Shown here piece after piece: positions 1 through 11,498 of a stretch of 64,000 nucleotides of DNA (position 1 is the stretch's first letter; each line of letters starts with the position of its first letter). Made by a program: the position numbers and the translations under genes. The notes beneath the pieces are model-generated. The model worked only from the letters and a program-made list of their open reading frames with translations, made no database searches and had not been told where the DNA came from. The DNA comes from Leguminivora glycinivorella (Eukaryota; Arthropoda; Insecta; Lepidoptera; Tortricidae), in contig NC_062971.1 of the NCBI RefSeq assembly GCF_023078275.1, positions 17,050,001-17,114,000 on the forward strand, written 5' to 3'.

Positions 1-294
1 TCTAAATATGCCGTACTACGACTGTTCCGACTGGCCGCCATTAGCGCACTGACAAGCTCCGTGGCACAATTTTTAGGCCCCGCCTACCGTGGCACAATAT
101 TCGTGGGGTCATTTTTGAGAGCTCTTTAGACATCTAGGTATATTAACAATCGCTGAGATTCATAGATTCTACGTAAAATATCTTCTTTCAAATAAAATAA
201 AAGCTGCCAAAACCGGTTAACATTATTAAGAATTATCCCTGAAAATCCAACATACTATACAGGTCGCGCTCATTTGTACATAAGGTACAGCGGG
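1..294. other. Left-edge flank without a recognised gene
   Basis: No exon or known repeat could be supported here. The 10-mer GTGGCACAAT occurs twice, at 61-70 and 89-98. The last coding exon of the otubain gene, expected downstream of 1919 on the minus strand, was looked for here and not found. Confidence 0.5.
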
Positions 295-549
295 ATAAAA
301 TAAAATAAATAAATATTATAGGACATTCTTACACAGATTGACTGAGGCCCACGGTAAGCTCAAGAAGGCTTGTGTTGTGGGTACTCAGACAACGATATAT
401 ATAATATATAAATACTTATATACATAGAAAACATCCATGACTCAGGAACAAATATCTGTGCTCATCACACAAATGCCCTTACTGGGATTCGAACCCGGGA
501 CCGCGGCGTAGTAGGCAGGGTCACTACCGACTGCGCCAGACCGGTCGTC
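295..549 (-). mobile_element. tRNA-derived SINE (Metulj-like)
   Basis: Read on the minus strand, the head looks like a tRNA with a pol III A box (TGGCGCAGTCGG, 527-538) and B box (GGTTCGAATCC, 485-495). A tRNA-unrelated body follows and ends in a TAAA/TAAAT-rich tail (295-315). The layout and the phrase GGTCTGGCGCAGTCGGTAG match my memory of Metulj SINEs of butterflies. It is not a functional tRNA because the acceptor stem does not close. The subfamily assignment is from memory. Confidence 0.75.
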
Positions 550-558
550 AAACCCCAC

Positions 559-954
559 CCCACCGAGGATAGGTACAAACTTTCAATAGTTGAAATAATA
601 TCACGTTGCTCAGATAAATCTAAAGACTGTATTGTATACAGTTACAGTAAGGTACAGCGGGGCAAATCTCGACTGGGGGGCAATTGTAACTAATCCATTT
701 TTTCCATTATTACACTATGATGTTGAGTTCTACACGTATCCACAGAACACGCCTACCATATATAACCGGTGGACACTCAATTTAATAATGCAAACATTGT
801 AAAACATGGAAAAAATGGACCAGTTACATTTGCCCCCCAGTCGAGATTTGCCCCGCTGTACCTTACTGTAACTGTATACAATACAGTCTTTAGATTTATC
901 TGAGAAACGTGATATTATTTCAACTATTGAAAGTTTGTACCTATCCTCGGTGGG
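559..954. mobile_element. Foldback MITE with ~150-bp inverted arms
   Basis: Bases 559-707 are repeated almost perfectly in inverse orientation at 805-954, separated by a spacer of about 100 bases. Termini read CCCACCGAGGATAGG. No clear target duplication is seen and there is no coding capacity, so this is a non-autonomous DNA element. Part of its central region recurs at 33160-33227, so it belongs to a dispersed family. Confidence 0.8.
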
Positions 955-1227
955 CGAGTCCGACTCGCACTTAGCCGGTTTATTTTAAATCATAGTTTGT
1001 CTTAAAAAACTGCGCAACATCAATTTTGCGCAATTGGGTATTGACAGCCCCTTAACATCTTTAATAATAGTCATTCGACGAAACTGTCGACGGCGGGCAA
1101 TCGTGCGGGTGAGAGGGGCGAGTACCCAAGCTACATACCTACATGGCAATTATCACTAGCTCGATAGTCAGTGTAGTCACCTTAAGGCAGCGTTCCCACT
1201 TAAGCGTCGCGTGTCTCGGGGCGCGCA

Positions 1228-1386
1228 ACGGACGTCCGCGCCACGACGCCTGAATGTAATTCAAAAAACGTCACGTCGTCGTCGCCACCGCCACGCCGCC
1301 TGAGGCGCGTCTCACGTCCTTCCTATACAAAATGTACTGAGACGTTTTTTGAATTACATTCATGCGGCGTGGCGCGGACGTCCGTT
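1228..1386. repeat. GC-rich foldback element
   Basis: About 43 bases at 1228-1272 (GGACGTCCGCGCC and following) are repeated inversely at 1341-1386. A spacer of about 70 bases rich in CGTC and CGCC separates the arms. The GGACGTCCG terminal motif recurs in the foldback at 11499-11730, which suggests related families. It lies downstream of the fourth otubain exon. Confidence 0.65.
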
Positions 1387-1540
1387 CCGCACCTCAGGAC
1401 ATGCGTCTCTTAGATGTGGCCGGTCCCTAACATGTTACTATTCGAAGGCCGCAATAATATCTGACACGATCTTATCAGTAGAGCCAAAAGAGCGTAAGAG
1501 TAATATGTTATTACAGGTAACTGTACTACTACCAGGCAGA

Positions 1541-1650
1541 CAATTATGGTCGCGTGATAAATGATAAAACATCAGGCTGTCCCTATGCACTATTTTTAAG
1601 TGCGATAGGGACGGCCCGATGTTTTATGATTTATCGCGCGACCATGATTG
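1541..1650. repeat. Near-perfect palindrome (MITE-like)
   Basis: Bases 1541-1590 are complementary to 1600-1650, with about 50-bp arms, a loop of about 10 bases and only a few mismatches. The core phrase is TAAAACATCAGGCTGTCCCTA and its complement. This looks like a short lepidopteran hairpin MITE and would extrude as a strong cruciform. Confidence 0.75.
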
Positions 1651-1918
1651 CCCTACAGGGCTGGAGTGACTTGCCACATCTCGGACACTGGCGATCAAAT
1701 ATATGAAAGAGGCGCATTCCTAGCACACTTCTAAGCTCGTGTAGGTGAACGCGTACCATGCTTGTATGAGTGAAATCTGACAGGTTGACTGTTCGCGTTT
1801 TTGACAGGCGGTAACTGTGAGGTAACCGAGAGGGGGTGGGCGGCGCTTTCAGCGGGGAGCGGGAGTGGCCATACTGTACGATAGTACTCTTTATTATACT
1901 GTGGTCTTGCTTACTTAC

Positions 1919-4900
1919 CTGGCTGTTGGTACCACGGTCCATGTACTTGACGCGCACGCCAGCGTTGAGGGCGGCGCTCAGGGCGATTATGTGGATGTGG
2001 TCGGACTCCTTGTACATCGGCTCTACCTCCTGCAAGGACCGTGCCACAGCTGTCAACACTCATACTTTTGAACTGTTAACTAATGACGGAATTGTGCTTT
2101 TGTGATTGTGCAACCATTGTGTGATACTATACAGCACGACCACGGATGATTTTATTAATTTTGTTGCGGTACAAATTCACGAAAAAAGATGTACTTTTTT
2201 GTACTTACGTTTAAAAAATATGTACCTTTATGGTTTCGGAGTTTTGACATAGGGGTCGTGGTCGTGCTAGGTAGGTACTCCCTGGCACGACCACACTATA
2301 TTTAATGATTTTTTTTAATTTCTGTTGTGGTACAAATTCACGAAAAAAAATGTACTTTTTTGTACTTACCTTTTTTTTTTTTAAAAAAAAAACCCGCATG
2401 GTTTCGGAGTTTCGACATGGGTTGTGGTCGTGCTAGGATAGGTACTACCTGGCACGACCACACTAAGTTTTTGAAGTAATTTACAAAGTACAATTTCTAA
2501 ACATTTGTTTAACATTCATTTGACCATCAAATTAAACATAAATATAGTATGGTCGTGCCAGGAAGTACTTATCAAGCACGACCACAACCCATGTCAAAAC
2601 TCCGAAACCATGCGGGTATTTTTTTTAAAAAGGTAGGTACAAAAAAGTACATTTTTTTCGTGAATTTGGACTGCAAACGAAATTTAAAAACTCATTAAAC
2701 ATAGTGTGGTCGTGCCAGGGAGTACCTACCTAGCACGACCACGGCCCCTATGTCGAAACTCCAAAACCATAAAGGTACATTTTTTTTAAACGTAGGTACA
2801 AAAAAGTACATTTTTTTTCGTGAATTTGTACCGCAACAGAATTAATAAAATCATCCGTGGTCGTGCTGTATAGTATCACACCAACCATTGATTGGAGTTA
2901 TATAGGTATCACTGTGTTAATTTAATTTACTTAATAGCTCAATAGGTATATGTCCAAACTCGTGTCAACTAAACTGTTTACATGTTAAAGTGGTTAAGGA
3001 CAGAAATTGAATGAATATCAAAAATATACACAATGTTTTTTTTTTAATCCCATCAAATTCCACTGTAATGGTATTTTTTTGCCTGTTTTCTTAAATTATT
3101 TCTAAACTACTTTATTCAAAATTATAAAAAAAAATATTATGAGATGCTTATTAAGCTCTTTCATTTGATATACATACATACAATCACGCCTGTATCCCAT
3201 AAAGGGGTAGGCAGAACACATGAAACTACTAAAGCTTCAGTGCCACTCTTGGCAAATAAGGGGTTGAAAGAAAACGAAACTGTGACATTGCAGTGACAGG
3301 TTGCCAGCCTCTCGCCTACGCCACAATTTAACCCATATCCCATAGTCGCCTTCTACGACACCCACGGGAAGAAAGGGGGTGGTGAAATTCTTAACCCGTC
3401 ACCACACAGGCAGTCATTTGATATATGTGACATAATATAGTAGATCCAGAGAAAAAACACATGATTGATCCTATAGGGGTTCAGTCTTTCCATGGAACCC
3501 TATAAACAGCTAGTATAATCTAGCACCATGAAAATAAAAATAGTTAATATTAATGTCCATATCTAAACAGTCATTTTTAATTTATTGGATTATATGTATA
3601 ATTTTATATATACTATAAAATATTATAATTTACTTACTTGTCTACAAAATTCAGTGACTGTCCTAGGTCCCTCAATGAAATTTTGATAAAAGTCTTGTTG
3701 TGTTTGCAGTGCCCCAGACGTCACAAGGCGAAGGTACACCACAATGTAGTCAGAGTAGCCCTGCTTGTTAAATTTGTCGTGTAGCTCCGTGCGTGCCTTT
3801 TCCAGCTCTTCAGGGGGCCCACCAGCTTGCTCACCCACTCGTTGGACCACTTCCATAAACTTGAAAATTAAGAGAATAATCAAAATTTGCTGCCCATAAT
3901 GTCACACAACACAATATTTTATTTTTTACCATACCAACTGTTAAAGGCTCTCTTGATTTTTCGAAAATGGATTAGAAAGTTGCATTTTATCCACAAGTTT
4001 AACTTGATACCCAAAGCTGTATGGTAGAATTGATGTTTCAATGATGATTTTCAATCATAAATGTTGACCCCTAAATGCATGACCCTGACAAAGATTTATT
4101 CAAATTTGAATTTTGATGTGCTGTAAATAGAGTCAAAAATGCATATACATCACAATGCATTTTAGGGTTAAGTAAATTTGGATCTGATTTAGTTTCATGT
4201 TAACAGTTAATATTTCCCTAATGTTAGTGTGGTCCACATACTGAACCACTTGCGATACCTGCGGTTCACTATTAGAATCTTGTTCTTCCTTGGGTGTCAA
4301 TATGGACACATCAGTTAAACAACAACTTTGCCCTGTTGTAAAACAAATAACTTAAGTTTTTCCCATATCATATCTGACATCATACTGTTTTTTTTATGAT
4401 ATAGAATTATATATTATCAATTTATCACTAGTAATGAATAGTAATATCAAATATTTGGTACTATCACTAGTATTATTGATAAGTAGTATTATTGACAGAG
4501 CAACTTAAGGTTAAAATTATCATAATTATAAATAATTGAACTGATGATATCTACCTGTATACTTTCCTTAAGAAAATAGATGATTTTATTCTTCACACAA
4601 ACTCTCATGTTCCTCACTCTAAATATTGGCATTATCAAAAATGTTTGACACAATTTGTACTATTTTAATCAAAACCTTTAGTTTGATTTCTCTTTTCAAG
4701 TATCACTCAATCATTTGCATAAAATCAGTTTTTATCTACTCATTTTTAAAATAAACGAAAAATAAACCAAAAGTGGTGTAGAGACATAGAGATGGTTAAA
4801 ATACATCAAACTATGTAAAAGTATTATGAATGATGTTAATATTGAGAGAGGAAAATGAGGACTACCTATGTTTGTAAGAGCAACCTGTCTCAGTTTTGCC

Positions 4901-5816
4901 ATCCCCTTTCATCTTAAAGCTGAGTTTAGATGAGCAAGTTATTGCTGCAAGTTTTGAGACAGAAGCATATGCAAGAAAGTGATGCAGATATTTGCCACTT
5001 ACTCTTACCTATAGTTGTGTCTCAAAACTTGCAGCAATAACTTGCTGGTCTAAACTCAGCTTAAGGCAGTGGACCAGATACAATACCCATTACATATATT
5101 AAGCTAGATATTATTGATATTTCAAAGTGGTCACTTGTCTCTGCAGCTTACTGTATATGCTATATATTTACCTGGGTGAATTTCAATATTATAATTAATT
5201 GACTTGACCCCCCAGAGTAAAAGGCGTTACATAAAACCTCAAAAAAAAACAGTGCCTCTGTCATCGTAACAAAGAAAAACAAAACAAAAAGTAACCTTAA
5301 AAAATACAACTCACCGTCTCATAAAAATCTTCAACTGTAAACTGTGAGAAACCTAATGCGACAAGAGTATCCTTCGAATTCTTAGCTAGCTCATGGAATT
5401 TTTCATATTCCGCTTTGTCCGTCAGGAGATGTTCTAAATACGCATATGAAAATGCCCGGAAGAAACAGTTACCGTCAGGTCGCGTTCTCCGTATATATTT
5501 ATATTTGGCCGCTAAGTCTTTTACTTTTAATAGATATACGGGGTCTTCATTATACTCTTTTTCTAGAGACGACAAAGGCTCGAGTTCCCCGACTAAAGGA
5601 ATGCTCTCTGAAATCTGCAAAACAAACAGTACACCACATTTTGTATTCCTAAATTGCAACTGAGATAACAATTAGTAACTCAGTAACTGATCACTTTAAA
5701 AAAATTACCTCTTTTTCTATCTCTCGTTGCTGTTTCATAATCAATTCATCCTGATTAATCGAATTATCTGGTACATTACCGGCACAGCCACTACTGCTCG
5801 ATGCATCGTCCGCCAT
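1919..5816 (-). CDS. Otub1: Otubain-like ubiquitin thioesterase (3' end outside the window)
   Basis: An OTU-family cysteine protease that removes ubiquitin, mainly K48-linked chains, from proteins. Minus-strand coding exons are 5709-5816 (start ATG, MADDASSSSG), 5315-5614, 3638-3859 and 1919-2029. All have GT-AG borders and phase 0 junctions (36, 100, 74 and 37 codons). The OTU catalytic motif DGNCFFRAF in exon 2 carries the nucleophilic Cys and its Asp. Exon 3 has SDYIVVYLRLVTSG and FIEGPRTVTEFC, and exon 4 has EVEPMYKESDHIHIIAL, all close to animal OTUB1. The terminal exon with the catalytic His (RPGHYDILY in the family) is not visible and should lie beyond the left edge. The intron between exons 3 and 4 carries a 763-bp foldback element. 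The start is supported by the family length before the first domain. Confidence 0.92.
2119..2881. mobile_element. Foldback transposon with 8-bp target duplication
   Basis: A 763-bp element lies in an otubain intron and begins GTGTGATACTATACAGC, with the inverse at its right end. It is flanked on both sides by the 8-mer CAACCATT (2111-2118 and 2882-2889), a clean target-site duplication. The arms are about 350 bp each and are built from two tandem subunits of about 190 bp. Each subunit contains TGGTCGTGC and a GTACTTTTTTGTAC palindrome, so the arms are internally repetitive. There is no ORF. An 8-bp duplication fits hAT-like or foldback elements. Confidence 0.85.
3165..3412 (-). mobile_element. 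SINE/LINE-tail-like interspersed repeat
   Basis: Read on the minus strand it begins TGTGTGGTGACGGGTTAAG. It continues through a GTCGTAGAAGGCGACTATGGG block and ends in TGTATG repeats (3165-3180). I recall this unit as widespread in moth genomes, ending in TATG microsatellite like RTE-mobilised SINEs. It lies in an otubain intron. The exact family is not certain. Confidence 0.55.
4913..5065. repeat. Hairpin MITE in otubain intron
   Basis: Bases 4913-4960 (starting CTTAAAGCTGAGTTTAGA) are inversely repeated at 5019-5065 with a spacer of about 58 bases. It has no coding capacity and lies in the intron between otubain exons 2 and 3. Confidence 0.7.
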
Positions 5817-6214
5817 TTTCAAATAATAAAATTGACAGCTGATATGACGACAAATGACAATCGAGCGAAAAGGCATTGGATGCGTTCAGAAACAATGAAT
5901 AAGACGCGTTCAAAAACTTTTGTAATTTATATGACTACCAAATTTATATGAATATACGCGCCATGTTGCGGAATTTCATTAGAACTATTTTCTTCATACT
6001 ATACTGAACTGTCATCCCATACATCAGAATTAACAGCGCCCTCCTGACAATAGTCACATACATATTTCTAGTCAAGCTTTATATTTTTTACCATTTTTTT
6101 ACAAATTACCCACTGGCCCCACTGTATAATACATACATTGCAAATTTCCGACCTGAAACACCGACATGAAAGTAGTTTGTTTTGCAAGAATAAAACAAAA
6201 TATATAATTACTCA

Positions 6215-6220
6215 TTTATT
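6215..6220 (-). promoter_or_regulatory. Polyadenylation signal of BCAS2
   Basis: AATAAA on the minus strand, about 23 bases past the BCAS2 stop codon at 6243-6245. This implies a very short 3' UTR. The otubain start (5816) is only about 400 bases further on. Confidence 0.6.
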
Positions 6221-6242
6221 TAATATTAGACAGTATCTTATT

Positions 6243-9200
6243 CTAATCTGCAAACATGTCTTCAATCTTCTTTTGTACTTCTTTTTCAGACTCTGAATTG
6301 AGCTTGTCAGGCAACATTTTAACCGCGTCCAGATCAGCAGGTTCACCGTCATCAGCCGTCGCCTGTCCTTGGGCCTGTAAACAAAGAATAAGAATAAACG
6401 AAGGAAACTATTCCTTTCGAGATTTTCAGCATTGCTACCAATTCTTAAGCTTGGCACAACTAGACGTGTACAACCATAAATCAGAAAATTACCTACTTAA
6501 ATGTTGATAATCCTAAATAAACAGCAGGATTACAATCAATAGTTCAATACCAATAATATCGTACAAAAAGAAGGCTGCATCTGTAGCTCTAGGCGTGATT
6601 CCAGCCCACACCAAAGGTCTTTTCATTCAGTCAATATCTCACTAGGTTTCAGTTTACTGCTGATTTACGTAAGAGCATGCATGTGCACCTTCTGAAGCTG
6701 TATATCTAGCTGCAGCAGCGCGCGCTCGAGGCGGTAGTTGTCCGACACGAGCTGCGCCCAGCGTCGGCGGAGTGCGCGCAGCCGCGTGCCGCTCGCCGTC
6801 TGCGACCGTTTGCGCTCCCAGTTCACCGCAGCTATCTGCTTTCTAGAACATACAGATTAATTAATTTTACTCATATTACTCAACAAGCATTTCATTGTGG
6901 ATGGGATGTAAGCCAATGGAGCCAGTGTGTAAAAAAGTACCATCTGTACTGAAAAATAATTGCAAAAGGACATTTGTAACTGGTGTCAATTTAAAACACT
7001 CCCTTTGGTCGTGTGTAAATTTATCGTCACTCATTTTCTGCACTTGTATCGTAATGTACTATTTCAAACACAATGAAAATAAACAAAATAAGACAATCTG
7101 AAATGCAAAAAAGTGGATATTTTTCTTTACACAGTATTTCTCTTTTTACCTTAAATTAGTATGCACATTTTGCGCACTAGTGACAAGTGCTTGGAGAGTA
7201 TTGAGATAAGAGCGCCAGGACTCTGCCCCATAGTGCAGCTGCAGTTCAAGATTCAACACTCGAGTGGCCTGGTGTGAGAGCTGTGCATGCGAGTTGTCTA
7301 CGGACTCTGCCCAAGCTGCCGGCTCACCGAGACGGCCAGCGGGTGGTGGAGGCAACTCGTACCTGCAGACGAAAATAGTAATAACTTTGGGTGCTTTAAG
7401 AAACTCATATCCTCTATCAGAAAATTGACATTTGTAAGAGAAAGGGTGATTATTGAGAACTTCATGAAATGCTCCACATACACAAAAACAAAGATACGAG
7501 GGCTGATTGGAAAGTTCGCGGCCTGACCATTAAAAAAAAAACTTAGTTTCTTTTTTCTGCCGTCATTTTGAACTGTCATTATTTAGTTGTCATCCCGCGA
7601 AATTTTAAATAAGTGCAATATTTTAAAATAAGTTTTTCCTCTCATTTAAAAATACGTGTAAGCAGTTTTTTCACAATGGACAATTTGGAGCAACGTGATG
7701 TAATTAAATATCTTCGTAAAAAAAAGGATTGACTGCGAAACAAATTTATGAAGATATGCAGTGTACATTAGGGCAATCCGGTCCATCATATACGATGGTA
7801 AAAAAGTGGGCAGCTGAATTCAAGCGGGGACGAGTCAGTATCGCAGATGACCCTCGCTCCGGGAGGCCAACTACTGCGACCAATCCAAATAATGTGGCAA
7901 CTGTATGCAAAATGATAATCCAAGACCGACGGTTAAAAGTGAGAGAAATAGCCGACATCGTAGGCATCTCCTATGAAAAAACTCAAAACATTATAGTTAA
8001 CGAATTAGGGTTTTCCAAGGTGTCGGCGAGATGGGTTCCAAAGCTCCTTTCAGTGGAACAAAAAATCACTCGTTTAACAATTTCACGCGACTGTCTAGAC
8101 CTGTATGAAGCTGACCCTCAAGACTTTTTGGACAGATATGTTACTATGGATGAGACATGGGTCTACCACTATACGTCCGAGACTAAACAGCAATCAAAAC
8201 AGTGGGTTCGTGCTGGATCTCCACCACCCAAAAAGGCAAAGGCCATTTTGTCGGCAAATAAAGTTATGGCATCAGTGTTCTGGGACGCAAAGAGTGTAAT
8301 AATGGTTGACTATCTCCAAAAAGGTACGACTATAAACTCCTCGGACTATTATTGCGAACTTTTACGTCGATTACGTCGACTTTTACGTCGACTTTGAAAG
8401 TAAAAAGACCTGGAGTGCTGACAAAGAAAGTTCTTTTCCACCAGGACAATGCACGCGTGCATACGTCACTAAAGTCAATGGCAGAAGTTCATAATTGCGG
8501 GTTTGAATTATTGCCGCATCTGCCTTATTCACCCGATTTGGCACCATCGGACTTCCATTTATTTCCAAACTTAAAAAAACACATGGGTGGTAAGAAATTT
8601 TTGACCAACGACGAGGTCCAAGCTGAAGTGGATACCTATTTTGAAGGCCTGGAGGAAATTTTTTTTAAAAGTGGTATAATGGCTTTGGAATCCAGATGGA
8701 ATAAGTGCAAAGACCTTAACGGGGGACTACGTAGAGAAATAAAAATATTATAAAAAAACTTTGGTTTTGATTTCATATTTAAGCCGCGAACTTTTCAATC
8801 AGCCCTCGTATTACTAGGGTATGGTAGTAGGTAAATAAATATTATTAGGGTGGGTTATACTGGTTCAGTCATTAAATTTGTATAATAAATAATGTGTGGG
8901 GGTGAAGACTATTAGGAGATGCTGATTGTATTTGAAATAAAGAATCTTTTCCTTAAGTTTACTTTAACATGGATTTATTACGACTGATATATTAATGATA
9001 TTAATGACAAATTTACAAAAGATTAAATTTAATTCATAAAAACCGGCCAAGAGCGTGTTGGGCCACGCTCAGTGTAGGGTTCCGTAGTTTCTGTATTATG
9101 TTTTTTTTCAAAAACTGTTCAACCTATCAGTGGCGGAGCGTCAATACAACTCGATTCCCAACGGGTTCCCTAAAATTCTCTAGTATCTGTAGAAGTCCAT

Positions 9201-9960
9201 ACAAAACAGATTCCAAAAACCCCTCCGGCTTTACCAACGAAAATTTTCACGCCCCTCCACTGCAACCTATTAAGTTCAAAAGAATTTTCCTAGAAAGTCT
9301 TTATAAAGTTCTACTTTTGTGATTCTTTTCATATTTTTTAAACTTATGGTTCAAAAGTTACAGGGGGGGACACATTTTTTTGAGCAAAAAAAAATGATTT
9401 TAGTAAACCCCTATTCATTTTTAAATACCTATGCAACAATATATCACACGTTAGAGTTGAAATGAAAAAAAAAGCACTCTCCACTTTAAAAATGAGAAGT
9501 CGCCTATAAAGTAAAAATATTTTAACCTTTTCATAGATAAGGGTTCCATTGGCAACCGCTGTTGTACTCTTTCCATCTCTCTCTGTAGAGCTGCAGTTTC
9601 AAATGCCGTGCTAGGTTCTGGTCCAGCGTTTTCAAGATAGTTTTTAGTTGGCCTGTAGCGACGGCATTCTTCTTCTACCATAGAAAGTGCCTGAAAAGGA
9701 CAATTAGTATTTGATATTAACTGATATTAGTTTTCAGCAATACCTATATTAATGTCACTGAGTGCTTTTAGAGATAAGATCTTATAAAATTAAATGAAAT
9801 TGTAATATTTATGATAAGATTACAGAATGAAAGAAATTTCATCATATCAAAAAGGAAATAACGAGGTTAGAATTCTCCTACGTACCGCTTCTCGAACTCC
9901 TGGATCATCGTATCCCTGGTCAATATACGGTAATGCATCCACTATAACTTCACCTGCCAT
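6243..9960 (-). CDS. BCAS2: Pre-mRNA-splicing factor SPF27 (BCAS2)
   Basis: A core subunit of the Prp19/CDC5L (NineTeen) complex that acts in the nucleus during spliceosome activation. Five coding exons on the minus strand: 9886-9960 (ATG, MAGEVIVDALPYIDQGY), 9527-9690, 7150-7362, 6689-6842 and 6243-6374 (stop). All have GT-AG borders and matching phases (0, 2, 2, 0), giving 245 residues against about 225 in vertebrates. Hallmarks are the N-terminal DALPYIDQGYDDPGVREA, then RRYRPTKNYLE, then PLSMKRYELPPPPAG, then coiled-coil segments (NLELQLHYGAESWR; SDNYRLERALLQLDIQLQK). The C-terminal acidic/lysine tail (ADLDAVKMLPDKLNSESEK) extends past the vertebrate length. Intron 2 has been enlarged by a mariner and by a nested hAT MITE. 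No lesion was seen, so the gene looks intact. Confidence 0.95.
7497..8808 (+). mobile_element. Mariner (Tc1/mariner superfamily) transposon, inactive
   Basis: A 1312-bp element with about 27-bp terminal inverted repeats: CGAGGGCTGATTGGAAAGTT at the left, with its complement at 8780-8808. It is flanked by TA on both sides (7495-7496, 8809-8810). The size, TA duplication and encoded D34D transposase identify a mariner. It sits in BCAS2 intron 2, in antisense to the host gene. Confidence 0.93.
7676..8753 (+). pseudogene. Mariner transposase, frameshifted
   Basis: The ATG at 7676 opens MDNLEQRDVIKYL but meets a stop at 7730-7732. A one-base change in the A8 run at 7718-7725 moves the frame to the one that continues from 7729. 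This part has the helix-turn-helix region and the linker DDPRSGRPTT, then the first catalytic Asp in VTMDETWVYHY. A second lesion near 8366-8395 is a short expansion of a TTACGTCGA unit that ends this frame at 8397. The third segment (8400-8753) carries HQDNARVHTS and YSPDLAPSDFHLFPN; the two Asp are separated by 34 residues, the D34D signature of mariner. With two frame breaks no active transposase is expected. Confidence 0.9.
9043..9470 (+). repeat. Dispersed lepidopteran repeat, interrupted
   Basis: The segment starts ACCGGCCAAGAGCGTGTTGG and runs through AACTGTTCAACCTAT, then after the insertion TAAGTTCAAAAGAATTTTCC and a poly-G/poly-A stretch. I recall this phrase from many moth and butterfly intron sequences. 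Its continuity is broken by the 135-bp MITE at 9128-9262. It is non-coding and lies in BCAS2 intron 2. Confidence 0.55.
9128..9262. mobile_element. hAT-like MITE nested in another repeat
   Basis: A 135-bp element with ends CAGTGGCGGAGCG and CGCCCCTCCACTG. It is flanked by the exact 8-mer CAACCTAT at 9120-9127 and 9263-9270. Short CAGTGGCG-type termini plus an 8-bp duplication are the hallmark of hAT elements. The sequence outside the duplication joins into one continuous older repeat, so this insertion is the younger of the two. Confidence 0.85.
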
Positions 9961-10803
9961 TTTTCACAATTTGTATATCATTAATAATTCACTTTAATGT
10001 TTTAGTCCTTAATTTAATTTCAAAGATACGATGCACTTTACTGCATGTCAACAATCAATCAACAACAATTGATGCCATAAAAAAAAATTGACCATTGACG
10101 ATGACGATTTTTTTTAAATTAGTTCATATCCATGGATACAAGTCGTATTCTTAAAGTACTAACACACTACTATACCGCACCAAGTCATGGTATCTCCTAG
10201 TGAGCATTATATGTATTCTTTGCATGGTATACAGTAATACAGTATAATAAAGAGTACTATCGTATAGTACAACCAGGGGCGGCTCACTCTGCGATTCCGT
10301 CGCCGCGCTACAAGTACATGCTGGCGGCCACGAGTTCGCGGCCTAATCAGGGGTGGCGCGCATTCTCACAAAACGCACTTTAGCACTTTCTATTGTTACT
10401 ATGCGTCGCTAGTTTTTCATGCGATATCCTCGTGTGGAATGGCTAATAATGCTTAGTTAAATAAAATTCATGAATAAATAAAATAGGACAATCTTCCTCC
10501 CCGTGATGTCACGGCGTCCGACTTGCGGATAGGATAGAGGATCCCTCTAAAATCCCAATTTCTCTTACAAAAAAAAAAAGGACAATCTTATCGATCTAAC
10601 TATTAATTCTGTCATTTATGTCCCACGGAAAAGTTCAATAAAGCTTGTGACTTAAACAAAAACATATAAATACTGTATATACCTAGAAAGTACCCAAGAC
10701 TTGAATATAATAGCATAACATTTTGTCTGACTATTAATTATTTTTAATCCATAGGCAACCCTAGCGTCCGACGCTGCGCACGTGCGGCTCGTTTCTTTGT
10801 AGG

Positions 10804-10938
10804 AGTCTTAAAAATTCATAATCTTAAAAAAAACTTGTATGCAATCTGACAGTTCAAACTGACACTGACAAGACACTGACAGATCTGAACTGTCAGATTG
10901 CATACAAGTTTTTTTTAAGATTATGAATTTTTAAGACT
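10804..10938. repeat. Perfect hairpin MITE
   Basis: Arms 10804-10856 and 10886-10938 (53 bases each, apparently without mismatch) are separated by a 29-base loop that itself repeats GACACTGACA. Arm core: CTTGTATGCAATCTGACAG and its complement. The absence of arm divergence suggests recent insertion or gene conversion between arms. Confidence 0.85.
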
Positions 10939-11379
10939 TCAGTGGTTTTGACTGTGTGTATAGTAGCGTAGTTATGTGGTAGTTATACTTTCGTTACTAG
11001 TATTATTTGATCTGTGACTTTCGTGTAGTTAATAAACGACTGCACCGTACGGCAACCTTGGAGTTTTTTCATTGAAGTGAGAGCGAGAAAAAATAACTCT
11101 TTCTCGCTCCCACTTACAAGATATTTATTATTTTATTTATTTATTAACATAAGTGTATACAGCTTATACAAGTACAGTGTCCCACAAAACAGATAGTAAC
11201 TATGTGGATGACCTCGGTGCGGTACGGTTCTCCTCTCGGTCATGTGTTCCGTATCGAGGGTTCGGCAGCAATGGCACGATTGTGCGGAAATTTAATGGAA
11301 GCTCATGCAATTTCTAGAATTGTTTCAAAGTCGCGGTACGGTACTGTCGTGTGTTAGCACTCCTACGAGCTAAGGCTGA

Positions 11380-11491
11380 GCGCACACGGAGGCGACAGTT
11401 GCACGGCGACATTTTTTGTCTCTGTCTTGGACGCATGTAGTAACGACAGAGACAAAAAATGTCGCCGTGCAACTGTCGCCTCCGTGTGCGC
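11380..11491. repeat. Perfect GC-rich hairpin
   Basis: Arms 11380-11426 and 11445-11491 (47 bases each, no mismatch seen) are separated by 18 bases. Terminal sequence is GCGCACACGGAGGCGACAG. This looks like a short MITE of a lepidopteran GCGCACACGGAGG-type family. It lies about 500 bases upstream of the WASHC3 start. Confidence 0.85.
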
Positions 11492-11498
11492 CCAGGGT

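Noticed and set aside
475..549. tRNA gene on the minus strand
   Set aside because: A and B boxes are good but the acceptor stem does not pair and a SINE body with an A/T-rich tail follows; called SINE.
1631..2059. 142-codon minus-strand ORF as one protein
   Set aside because: It is otubain exon 4 read through its acceptor and donor into intron and hairpin sequence.
4218..4335. Possible cassette exon of otubain (minus strand, TDVSILTPKEEQDSNSEPQ)
   Set aside because: An acceptor-like and donor-like pair enclose 74 bases, which would break the phase 0 junction between exons 2 and 3, and the family has no such segment.
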